Below, in pieces: positions 14,827 through 21,632 of a stretch of DNA of 33,011 nt. Made by a program: the position numbers and the translations under genes. The notes below the pieces were generated by a model that had not been told where the DNA came from, did no database searches, and saw only the letters and a list, made by a program, of their open reading frames with translations. Source of the stretch: CAYXGZ01 sp964464755 (GTDB lineage Bacteria; Planctomycetota; MHYJ01; JACPRB01); assembly GCA_964464755.1 (NCBI GenBank), contig CAYXGZ010000040.1, forward strand, positions 1 to 33,011. The letters are read 5' to 3'. Position 1 is the stretch's first letter; each line of letters starts with the position of its first letter.

Positions 14827-16217
14827 CCTGCCTCGACCCCGGCCGGTTCGTCGACCTCCTCGACCGCGGCGGCCTCGACGCCGCGGACGCCGAGGAGCGC
14901 GCCCATCTCTCCAGCTGCTCCGCGTGCCGCGAGGAGTGGGGCTCCGTGGCGGGCGCGTCGGACTTCCTGCAGGGACGCCGGGCCGCGGCCCCGCCCGCCC
15001 GGTCGAATCGCTGGATCCCGCTGGCCGCCGCGGCGGCGCTGCTGCTGGGCATCCTGGCCTGGACCGTCCTGCCGCCCGCGGATCCCGCGACGCCGACGAC
15101 GGCCGCGGCGAGGCCCCAGGATCCCGAGGAGCTGGCCCGGTGGCTGAAGGACCTCGAGAGCGACGACATCAGGGTGCGGGACGAGGCCGAGAACCGGATC
15201 GTCGCGCTGGGGCTGCCGGCGATCGAGCCCGTCCGGGAGGCCCGGCGACGCTCGGAGGCCGCGCTGCACCCCGTCCTCGACCGGGTGCTCGCCCGCCTCG
15301 CGGCGGCCCGGTTCGGCTCGGTGGCCTGCACCGCTCTCATGGAGGAGGCCCAGCCCGGCGTCCCGCCCCCCGGGGAGAGCTGCGGCGTCGCCGTCGTCGA
15401 GAACGGGGCCTGCAAGATCCTCGGGACGGGCCACAGCCCCGCGTGGTCGCCCGACGGGACCCGGATCGCCTTCGTGTCGGCGCGCGGCGGCAACCCCGAC
15501 GTCTACACGATGAAGGCGGACGGGAGCGACGTCGTGCAGGTGACGAAGAACCGCTCGAACGACCTCATGCCGCGCTGGAGCCCGGACGGCCGGCGGCTCG
15601 TCTTCGCCTCGGACCGGGACGGCAACTACGAGATCTACACGGCCGCGGCGGACGGGAGCGAGCTCCGCGCGCTGACCTCGAACGCCGAGAGCGACTACGC
15701 GCCGGACTGGTCGCCCGACGGGAAGAGCATCGCCTTCGTGTCGCAGCGGGACGGGAACGACGAGATCTACGCGATGGACTCGGACGGCGGGAACCCGCGG
15801 CGGCTCACGCGCTGCCCGGTGATCGACACGGCGCCGCGCTGGAGCCCCGACGGGCGGAAGCTCCTCTTCCTCTCGGGCCGGCACCTCGAGGAGTCCCAGG
15901 GGGTGAACATCTCCATGCTGGCCTACGTGATGGACGCGGACGGCCGGAACAGCGATCGGGTGACCCGGGACGTCGACCTGGACCTGTACTCGGCGGGCTG
16001 GAGCGCGGACGGCAGCCGGATCGTCTACGCGTCCGCCGAGGGCGGCGAGGCGCAGCGGCTGCAGCACGTGGACCTGGCCGGCGACGGGCGCGTCACGATC
16101 GCGGGGAGCCCGACGATCGACGAGGGGAGCTTCACGGTCACGGGTCCCACGCGCTTCCGTCTCCAGTGCCTGACGGACTGGCGCGGCTCGCCCTCGCTCG
16201 TGATCCGGGCGCGCTGA
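14823..16217 (+). CDS. Membrane anti-sigma factor fused to HEAT-like unit and TolB-type beta-propeller
   Basis: 464 residues. The N-terminus has a zinc-binding anti-sigma pattern, HLSSCSAC (His28, Cys32, Cys35). Residues 64-83 form one membrane helix. A short HEAT-like helical unit follows (WLKDLESDDIRVRDEAENRI, then LGLPAIEPVREARRR). The rest is a propeller of about five or six blades, with repeated WSPDG (four exact, one WSADG) and DxYxM/DGS elements of the PD40/TolB type. The likely topology is sigma binding inside the cell and the propeller outside as a sensor or binding module. An ATGA overlap couples it to the sigma gene. The sensed signal is unknown. Confidence 0.88.
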   Translation: MTCLDPGRFVDLLDRGGLDAADAEERAHLSSCSACREEWGSVAGASDFLQGRRAAAPPARSNRWIPLAAAAALLLGILAWTVLPPADPATPTTAAARPQDPEELARWLKDLESDDIRVRDEAENRIVALGLPAIEPVREARRRSEAALHPVLDRVLARLAAARFGSVACTALMEEAQPGVPPPGESCGVAVVENGACKILGTGHSPAWSPDGTRIAFVSARGGNPDVYTMKADGSDVVQVTKNRSNDLMPRWSPDGRRLVFASDRDGNYEIYTAAADGSELRALTSNAESDYAPDWSPDGKSIAFVSQRDGNDEIYAMDSDGGNPRRLTRCPVIDTAPRWSPDGRKLLFLSGRHLEESQGVNISMLAYVMDADGRNSDRVTRDVDLDLYSAGWSADGSRIVYASAEGGEAQRLQHVDLAGDGRVTIAGSPTIDEGSFTVTGPTRFRLQCLTDWRGSPSLVIRAR

Positions 16218-16232
16218 TCCGGGCGGCCGCCG

Positions 16233-16484
16233 CTACCAGCCGAAGCGGGCGGGCGTGACGAGCTGGACGACCTTGCAGTCGCAGGCGCCGCCGAAGGACT
16301 TCAGGGCCTCGACGAGCGCTTCCATGTCGACGCCCATGCGGCCGGCCCACTCCTCGGTGCGGGCGTGGGTGTGGTCGCACGCGATCTTGAGGCCCATGGC
16401 GCTCCCGTCGAGGAAGGACCGCAGGGAGGCGAACTGGCCGGCGTCGAGGCCCAGCCGGGCCCGGTCGGTTTCGGGGTCGGTCAT
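16233..16484 (-). CDS. DUF2695-like small protein
   Basis: 83 residues. The central CDHTHARTEEWAGRMGVDME and the end GGACDCKVVQLV match the general DUF2695 pattern (CDHT...W....G.D.......L...GG.CDCEV), including the three conserved Cys/His positions that look like a metal site. The function of the family is unknown to me. The ATG at 16484 is preceded by a TAGAAT box (16497-16492) only 7 nt away and by no ribosome binding site, so it may be leaderless. It is convergent with the anti-sigma gene, 15 bp away. A decayed second copy lies near 19055-19220. Confidence 0.75.
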   Translation of the reverse strand: MTDPETDRARLGLDAGQFASLRSFLDGSAMGLKIACDHTHARTEEWAGRMGVDMEALVEALKSFGGACDCKVVQLVTPARFGW

Positions 16485-16563
16485 GGCGGTGATTCTAGCT
16501 CACGGACGCGGCCTTCCGCAGCAGCTTCCGGGGGCGGGGCGTCCGAGGGGGGATCCCGCAAGG

Positions 16564-16602
16564 GGCCACGTCCCGGGCCATGATCCCCAGCGTCTGAAGG
16601 GC
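16564..16602. repeat. 39-nt direct repeat, copy 1
   Basis: Matches 17388-17426 at 37 of 39 positions, same orientation; it begins GGCCACGTCCCGGGCC and ends GTCTGAAGGGC. A weaker match extends leftwards to the CCGAGGGG at 16543. It sits between the DUF6368-like gene and the DUF2695 gene. Read on the minus strand it could encode ALQTLGIMARDVA, so it may be the remnant 3' end of a lost gene. Confidence 0.85.
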
Positions 16603-16625
16603 AAACCGCGAGAAGGTGATCTGAG

Positions 16626-17303
16626 TCACTCGAAGAAGAAGTTCGGATCGCGGAGCCAGACCTGCATGTAGGTGGAGTCCACCAAGTAGGAGACATTTCC
16701 TCGTCCATTCGAAAGCTCGACCGCCCGCCCCGGCACTCGCAGCATGCGCTCCCGCACTCGGCTGCGGTACCAATCCCTCATTTGGATCTGCCACTGCTTG
16801 AAGGGCTCGGTACCCACCAAGTCGGAAATGAGAACGTGCGGCTGATCCCGATCTTCAGGGTGAACCCGCTGCCGGACTTCCTCCAGCGAATCTCGGAGCT
16901 CGAGGGAATGGGGAGGGCCGGACTCGGCGTCATCGATGGAGCACGGCGTCACCAATTCAATGAAACCGCCATAGGTTTCGGCGATTCGCAACGCCACCCG
17001 GCCCAGGAACGGGTGATTGGCCGCCGACCCATTCATGCAAAAGGTCTCCACCACCATAGCGGGCGACCAGCCGATGGCCCGACTCACCCGCTCGCAGAAC
17101 TCCGCTGTCGCCGCCTCCGCTAGGTCATCGATGCCGACAAACGCCGCGATGGTCTCATCGTCCGAGGAGGCCCGCACTTCAAGCGTGTCGTCTCCAAGGC
17201 CCGGCCGAACGTCCCCGCACGAGGCAAGGAGGTTGCGCAGTTGAACCAGGGCTTCGCCGGGGATCGCCTCGCGCAAGACGATCAGGCAAGACGGGCCACC
17301 CAT
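16626..17303 (-). CDS. Hypothetical protein, DUF6368-like
   Basis: 225 residues, soluble, no signal peptide. The start MGGPSCLIVLREAIPGEALV, the middle NHPFLGRVALRIAETYGGF (about 96-114) and the end SYLVDSTYMQVWLRDPNF (about 205-222) resemble my memory of DUF6368 proteins, a family of unknown function. I hold that name only moderately. Base composition is lower in GC than the neighbouring housekeeping genes. The gene is bracketed by the two copies of the 39-nt repeat, which suggests it arrived or moved as a unit. No motif identifies a catalytic role; it could equally be an immunity-type protein. Confidence 0.6.
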   Translation of the reverse strand: MGGPSCLIVLREAIPGEALVQLRNLLASCGDVRPGLGDDTLEVRASSDDETIAAFVGIDDLAEAATAEFCERVSRAIGWSPAMVVETFCMNGSAANHPFLGRVALRIAETYGGFIELVTPCSIDDAESGPPHSLELRDSLEEVRQRVHPEDRDQPHVLISDLVGTEPFKQWQIQMRDWYRSRVRERMLRVPGRAVELSNGRGNVSYLVDSTYMQVWLRDPNFFFE

Positions 17304-17387
17304 GAAGCAGGATCATACCCTCCCGAAGGTCCACGGATTCAGACGGTCAGGATGCGGCCGGGAACCGGTTCCGAGGGGACGGTTAGA

Positions 17388-17426
17388 GGCCACGTCCCGG
17401 ACCATGATCCCCAGCGTTTGAAGGGC
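17388..17426. repeat. 39-nt direct repeat, copy 2
   Basis: Begins GGCCACGTCCCGGACC and ends GTTTGAAGGGC, with two differences from copy 1 over 39 nt. It lies in the 185-bp gap between the DUF6368-like gene and the lipoprotein gene. That gap holds nothing else I can identify. Confidence 0.85.
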
Positions 17427-17488
17427 TGGCGCAACCCAAGGGGGACTGTCGGCAACAGCTGGGCCGCTACGCGCGTATGGCCCAGGAT

Positions 17489-18112
17489 CTACCGACTCTC
17501 GACACGCTGCGCAGCCGCCTCAAAGAACATGTCCAAGCGAGCACCGTACTCCGGCTTGTCCATCGAACCAGGGAATGGGCAGGATCGGAGAGAAGGATCT
17601 GCCTCATACAGCGCCTCCACGATGAGCCCCCCCAAGTAGATTGAACTTCCCCAGTCAAGCTCGCTGGTTGAGCGCGCCCTAGCTTTCACGAGAAGCAGCT
17701 TGAGAAGGTCGCTATCCACACTTCGCGCGGGGAGAGGACGTTTCTGGATGCACTGGATGATCATCAAAGCTACATACGAATCGGTCCAACCTAGGGTGCT
17801 CTTGGACAGCCAATACTGCTGCAAGTGCCAGAGCAGCCTGCCCTCCCCCAACACGACCATGCTGCCAGTGAGATCTCTTACGAGCCCCTTCGCGTGACGG
17901 ACCATTTCGTATTCGGGGTCACAGACCGTCACTTGCTCAAGGGAAGCAAGCTCAACGAGTTTCCCCTGGACCGATCGGTCCCCTTCATCCCGAAAGGCCA
18001 TCCCGCGGTAGGGCAGTAGTGAGGTGACCATCGGTGAACCGTGGCACCCAACGGCCGAAATCAGCACAAGGACCGTAAGTCGTACCGTGCTTCCATGATG
18101 TGCTCGTGCCAT
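17489..18112 (-). CDS. Predicted lipoprotein of unknown function
   Basis: 207 residues. The N-terminus is a lipoprotein signal peptide, hydrophobic from Leu12 to Val21, with lipobox AVGC and lipidation at Cys23. The mature part has no family I recognise; it is mixed helical, with segments such as LGWTDSYVALMIIQCIQK and ELDWGSSIYLGGLIVEALYE. The ATG at 18112 has AGGAGG immediately upstream, unusually close (2 nt). Codon use is less GC-biased than in flanking blocks, consistent with acquired DNA. It may form a unit with the DUF6368-like gene downstream on the same strand, but a repeat-bearing gap separates them. Confidence 0.65.
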   Translation of the reverse strand: MARAHHGSTVRLTVLVLISAVGCHGSPMVTSLLPYRGMAFRDEGDRSVQGKLVELASLEQVTVCDPEYEMVRHAKGLVRDLTGSMVVLGEGRLLWHLQQYWLSKSTLGWTDSYVALMIIQCIQKRPLPARSVDSDLLKLLLVKARARSTSELDWGSSIYLGGLIVEALYEADPSLRSCPFPGSMDKPEYGARLDMFFEAAAQRVESR

Positions 18113-18200
18113 AGCCTCCTCAAGGAAGTCCTGACTTCGGCGTCTCCGAGGCGATCACGCGATCGTCCGCGATTGCGGCTCATGTTACCCCATCCCGAAC

Positions 18201-18740
18201 CTAGCGAGCGGGCCGGGTCAGGACCCGCCTCAGGAACTCTAGGTCCTGCGCGTCGCTGGGGAGCTTGCGATCCGCGTACGCGAGTTCCTTGAGCTTCAGC
18301 AGGTCCTCGGGCGAGGCCACGGGCAGGCGATGGGCTTTCACCTTCACGTTCGTCGCGCGGCGGGCCAGGGCGGGAGCCGGCACCGGGAAGTCCAGCAGGA
18401 TGTCGAGCCGGAACCGGGCCTTCCATCCGTAGAAGAACAGGCTGCGCGGGGCCTCCTCGTTCACCTTCAGCAGGGCGACGCGCCGGCTGTCGACGGTCCG
18501 CTCGACCTCGCCGGTGGGGCCGAACTTCGTCACCAGTTCCAGTCCGTGGCGGTAGACGACGTCGACGAGGTCCTTGATCGCGGGCCCCCGCGCCGAGACC
18601 AGGAGATCGAAGTCCTTCGTGACCCGTTGCGACCCCATCAGCACGAGCGCCATGCCCCCGACCAGCACGGGCTCGAAGCCCCGCGCGTGGAGCTCCGTCG
18701 CGATCGACGCGACGGCCTCGAGGGGTCCCCTAGTAGCCAA
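18201..18740 (-). CDS. Nucleotidyltransferase-fold protein, putative toxin (AbiEii/MNT-like)
   Basis: 179 residues from a TTG at 18740 that overlaps the end of the upstream small gene; the next in-frame starts (GTG, ATG) would cut into the fold. The nucleotidyltransferase motif is present: LVGGMALVLMGSQRVTKDFD, with Gly28-Gly29 and Asp43-x-Asp45, and a third acid in LDILLDF (Asp113). The C-terminal VASPEDLLKLKELAYADR and DAQDLEFL are typical of small AbiEii-like and related nucleotidyltransferases. Some members are toxins that modify tRNA or other targets. Being second in a two-gene unit behind a small basic protein with a self-regulating style of promoter fits toxin-antitoxin logic. Toxicity itself is inference. 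Confidence 0.75.
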   Translation of the reverse strand: MATRGPLEAVASIATELHARGFEPVLVGGMALVLMGSQRVTKDFDLLVSARGPAIKDLVDVVYRHGLELVTKFGPTGEVERTVDSRRVALLKVNEEAPRSLFFYGWKARFRLDILLDFPVPAPALARRATNVKVKAHRLPVASPEDLLKLKELAYADRKLPSDAQDLEFLRRVLTRPAR

Positions 18741-18942
18741 GGGCCCGTCCCGCCCGCCGCAGCTCCTCGACCGCCTCCAGGGCGATGAAGTTCTCCGCGA
18801 CCCGGCGCTCCGCGTGGAACGACAGCGCCCGCGCCCGCCCGCCCTGGGCGGCGATCCGCCGGCGCTCCTGCCTCGAGAGCCGCTCCGCGCGACGGAGCCC
18901 GCCCCGCCGCCCCAGCGCCCTCGCCGCCTCGTGGAGTTCCAT
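18730..18942 (-). CDS. Small basic protein, putative antitoxin partner of the nucleotidyltransferase
   Basis: 70 residues, very rich in Arg. It contains two similar stretches, GRRGGLRRAERLS (11-23) and AQGGRARALS (32-41), then an amphipathic C-terminal helix (ENFIALEAVEELRRAGRALG). The basic first half could bind DNA and the second half the partner protein. The ATG at 18942 was chosen because a near-consensus promoter ends 6 nt upstream, so the transcript would begin at the start codon itself. An upstream in-frame extension exists but would run across the promoter. Its stop overlaps the partner start by 11 bases. Confidence 0.7.
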   Translation of the reverse strand: MELHEAARALGRRGGLRRAERLSRQERRRIAAQGGRARALSFHAERRVAENFIALEAVEELRRAGRALGY

Positions 18943-18947
18943 GCCGG

Positions 18948-18976
18948 CATTATACTTGACGCTAAGCATAATGCAA
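18948..18976 (-). promoter_or_regulatory. Leaderless promoter with overlapping palindromic operator
   Basis: Minus strand: -35 TTGCAT (18976-18971), 16-bp spacer, perfect -10 TATAAT (18954-18949), then 6 nt and the ATG. A 10-bp inverted repeat covers the core promoter: CATTATGCTT and AAGTATAATG (18973-18964 and 18957-18948), with one G-T mismatch and a 6-nt spacer. This is the expected shape for an operator bound by an autoregulating antitoxin. Confidence 0.7.
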
Positions 18977-19054
18977 TGGCGGGAGGAGAGCCTTCGCGAA
19001 TGACTGGGCCAGCCTACCCGGGGGCCCCGTGTGGACCTTCCAACGGAATCGTAG

Positions 19055-19220
19055 GCCTCCACGTCGACGCTCATGCAGATCAGCCCGGGCCATGGTGCAG
19101 ACGTGGCTGTGGTCGCAGGCGATCATTGTGCCCATGGCACTGCCCTCAAGGGAGTATCTCAGGGGGGCGCACTGGCCGGCATTGAGGCCCAGAGGGCTCG
19201 AGTGGATTCGAGGTCGGCGT
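19055..19220 (-). pseudogene. Decayed copy of the DUF2695 gene
   Basis: The minus-strand frame reads LNAGQCAPLRYSLEGSAMG then IACDHSHVCT, clearly matching LDAGQFASLRSFLDGSAMG and IACDHTHART of the intact gene at 16233-16484. The start codon is lost (CAT became CGT on the plus strand, 19218-19220). A deletion shifts the frame after the CDH motif, and the C-terminal CDC segment is gone. Similarity continues upstream of the start (to about 19330), including the -10-like box (TAGAGT) and the region corresponding to 16501-16570. This shows that a whole segment was duplicated before decay. Confidence 0.75.
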
Positions 19221-19402
19221 GGCCGTGACTCTAGCTCCCGAACGCCGTTCCCCGGCAGCTCCTGGAGCCGGGCTGGACCACCCGAGAGGGATCTTTCAAC
19301 CCCGGGATGTCGGACGGGGATCGATATCCGAGACTCCTCGCCGTTTGCCGCTATCTCCACTACCAGCGGTCTGACCTAGCAGAAAGCCGCTAGGATCTTC
19401 AG

Positions 19403-19431
19403 TTCAGCGGGGCCCTTCGGTAGGGTATCAT
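19403..19431 (+). promoter_or_regulatory. Candidate promoter of the AAA_21-DUF4276 pair
   Basis: -35 TTCAGC (19403-19408), 17-bp spacer, -10 TATCAT (19426-19431), giving a leader of about 24 nt before the ATG at 19462. A 6-bp inverted repeat CCTAGC / GCTAGG (19375-19380 and 19389-19394) lies just upstream and might be an operator. The rest of 19221-19461 holds only the decayed flank described for the DUF2695 copy. Confidence 0.4.
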
Positions 19432-19461
19432 GGCTCGCAAGGAAGAACACGATAGGCAACC

Positions 19462-20706
19462 ATGACCGATGAACGATCTGTGACCTCCAATCCTCCTCCC
19501 CCGGCAAGGATCGAGGGTGTGCGAATCAAGAACTACCGCGCACTCAAGGACGTCAAGCTGGAGCCCCTTGCTCCACTGACAGCACTTCTGGGACCCAATG
19601 GCAGCGGAAAGTCCACGATATTCGACGTCTTCGCGTTTCTCTCGGAGTCGTTCAGTGCGGGCCTAAGGCGAGCCTGGGACAAACGTGGGCGGTTCAAGGA
19701 GCTGAGGAGTCGTGGAGCTGAAGGCCCCATCGTGATTGAAGTGCGCTACCGGGAACGACCTGGAAGCCCGTTGATCACTTACCATTTGGCCATCGAAGAG
19801 CGCCCTGCGGGTCCAGTCGTGGCGGAGGAGTGGCTTCAATGGAAGCGCCAGCAACACGGAAAGCCATTCAGGTTCTTGGACTTTAGGGAGGGCCAGGGTT
19901 CCGTCATCAGCGGGGAGCAGCCCGAAGAAGCAGACGAGCGCATTCCTGAGAGCCTTGATGCTCCAGAACTTCTGGCCGTCAATAGCCTCGGCCAATTGGC
20001 AAAGCACCCCCGCGTATCTGCACTGCGCCGTTTCATTACGGGCTGGTATCTATCTTACTTGAGCGCCGACAGCGCCAGGGGCGTACCTGAAGCAGGACCC
20101 CAAGAACGCCTCTCTCAAACCGGCCACAACCTCCCAAATGTGATTCAATACCTAAAGGAGCAGCATTCCGACCAATTGAGGTTGATATTCGATTCTCTTC
20201 GGCGACGGGTCCCTCGATTGGAGAGCGTAGATGCTGAATTGCTGGCAGATGGGCGATTGCTGCTGCAACTTAAGGACGCCCCCTTTGAGCGGCCGATCCT
20301 AGCCAAGTACGCCTCAGATGGCACACTCAAGATGCTCGCCTACTTGGTGGTACTACACGATCCCGATCCGGCACAACTGGTAGGCATCGAGGAGCCAGAG
20401 AATTACCTGCACCCAAGACTCTTGCCGGAACTGGCGGAAGAATGCCGATCCGCTTCAGCCAGGAGTCAAGTTCTTGTAACTACACATTCTCCCTTCCTAA
20501 TTGATGGCCTAAGACCAGAGGAAGTCTGGGTCGTCCACCGAGACGCAACAGGGTATACCCACACTGATCGAGTTTCCGACATACCAGGAGTTCGCGAGTT
20601 CATTGAGGAAGGTGCAATGTTGGGCCACCTATGGATGGAGGGTCACTTCCGTGTAGGCGACCCGTTTTCCCACGGAATGCCTCCGTCAAATACCCATGCA
20701 CATTGA
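19462..20706 (+). CDS. AAA_21-type ABC-like ATPase, putative defence ATPase
   Basis: 414 residues. It starts with the typical IEGVRIKNYRALKDVKLEPL, then Walker A LLGPNGSGKST (Lys50). A long middle region follows (substrate- or partner-specific), then the SDGT signature (YASDGTLKMLAYLVVL), Walker B LVGIEEPENYLHP and switch VLVTTHSPFLI. This is the AAA_21 / OLD-related architecture without a fused nuclease. The nuclease-like function is supplied by the next gene, whose start overlaps this stop by 11 bases. Such ATPase plus TOPRIM-like pairs are commonly anti-phage or other conflict systems (compare the layouts of PARIS, AbiL and OLD). GC content is visibly lower than in the flanking core genes. 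The defence role is inference. Confidence 0.88.
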   Translation: MTDERSVTSNPPPPARIEGVRIKNYRALKDVKLEPLAPLTALLGPNGSGKSTIFDVFAFLSESFSAGLRRAWDKRGRFKELRSRGAEGPIVIEVRYRERPGSPLITYHLAIEERPAGPVVAEEWLQWKRQQHGKPFRFLDFREGQGSVISGEQPEEADERIPESLDAPELLAVNSLGQLAKHPRVSALRRFITGWYLSYLSADSARGVPEAGPQERLSQTGHNLPNVIQYLKEQHSDQLRLIFDSLRRRVPRLESVDAELLADGRLLLQLKDAPFERPILAKYASDGTLKMLAYLVVLHDPDPAQLVGIEEPENYLHPRLLPELAEECRSASARSQVLVTTHSPFLIDGLRPEEVWVVHRDATGYTHTDRVSDIPGVREFIEEGAMLGHLWMEGHFRVGDPFSHGMPPSNTHAH

Positions 20707-21346
20707 ATTCCTCCTGGAGGAGCGCTCCGCCGAAAGCGCGCTTACTCATCTACTTCCTAAGCTACTCCCACCAGAAGTAACGTGGCAACTGCACCCCCAC
20801 CTTGGTAAGCCAGACCTCCTTGGCAAGCTACCAGCTCGCCTAAGAGGATACTCTAAGTGGATTCCACACGACACAAGAGACATAAGAATCGTCGTGCTTG
20901 TCGATGAGGATCGGGAGGATTGCCTTGACCTAAAGGCAACGCTGGAAGCAATAGCGGCCAATGTAGGATTTTACACCCGAAGCACCACACCCCGTGGTGG
21001 AACGACGAGAGTCGTGAACAGAATCGCTGTTGAAGAACTGGAAGCATGGTTCTTTGGTGATCCGATGGCCTTGCGCATCGCCTTCCCTCGCGTCAAGGAT
21101 GGCTTCCATAGGAGTCGTTCCTATAGAGACCCTGACTCCATTGAAGGAGGGACGTGGGAAGCACTTGGAAGACTTCTGAAGCGAGCTGGTTACTATCCAG
21201 GCGGTTTTCCTAAGATAGAAGTTGCACGGCGAATCGCCGAGCATATGCAGCCTCGGGAGAATCAATCGCGGAGCTTTGGGGCCTTTCGCAGTGCCCTAGA
21301 GTTTCTTACAGAGCCTCAAGGAAGTGCCGCAAACGACGTAAACTGA
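20696..21346 (+). CDS. DUF4276 family protein, TOPRIM-like putative nuclease effector
   Basis: 216 residues. The pattern fits DUF4276: an acidic start IEFLLEERSAESALTHLLPK (Glu8/Glu9), then IVVLVDEDREDC with Asp70-x-Asp72 (and Asp75), then NRIAVEELEAWFFGDPMAL (Glu114-Glu117). An early Glu followed by a DxD after a hydrophobic strand is the metal-binding arrangement of TOPRIM folds, as found in OLD nucleases and in AriB. The C-terminus includes GGFPKIEVARRIAEHMQP. The start overlaps the ATPase gene, so the two are made together. I infer that the ATPase senses or regulates and this protein cuts nucleic acid; neither activity is proven by sequence. Confidence 0.82.
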   Translation: MHIEFLLEERSAESALTHLLPKLLPPEVTWQLHPHLGKPDLLGKLPARLRGYSKWIPHDTRDIRIVVLVDEDREDCLDLKATLEAIAANVGFYTRSTTPRGGTTRVVNRIAVEELEAWFFGDPMALRIAFPRVKDGFHRSRSYRDPDSIEGGTWEALGRLLKRAGYYPGGFPKIEVARRIAEHMQPRENQSRSFGAFRSALEFLTEPQGSAANDVN

Positions 21347-21632
21347 GCCCTCCATACGATCCTACGTATTCATGAAACGCCACAGCGATTCCCAAGTAGC
21401 GGGAACTTTCCGGCAGTCCTTCCGAACTGGCGCGGCGGGGCCTTGGAACTCGGTGAGTACCGCATGGGCATCCCTGGCGGCCATTTTCGGGTTCGATAAC
21501 TTTCGTCAGAGACGCCAGTACGGTTGGTCCCAGATACCGACCTATCTTTTATGCATCCAACCCTCTATGTCTGCGCCCGCCAGCACTAGCTGCCTTCGAT
21601 CGACCATCTTCCCGTGACTGGGGGAGAGCAGC
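21347..21632 (+). other. Intergenic stretch, no convincing gene
   Basis: 286 bp between the DUF4276 gene and the next hypothetical gene. A plus-strand open stretch (21372-21617) lacks a ribosome binding site and has no protein-like character. No clear terminator or promoter was found. The last 16 nt carry the ribosome binding site (GGGGGAGAG) of the following gene. Confidence 0.6.

Noticed and set aside
18730..19074. Longer version of the small basic protein starting at 19074
   Set aside because: The extension would be read through a near-consensus promoter and operator and into the decayed DUF2695 copy, so the start at 18942 is far more likely.
21372..21617. An 81-codon open frame between the DUF4276 gene and the next gene
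   Set aside because: No ribosome binding site, no homology pattern, and odd composition; left as intergenic.
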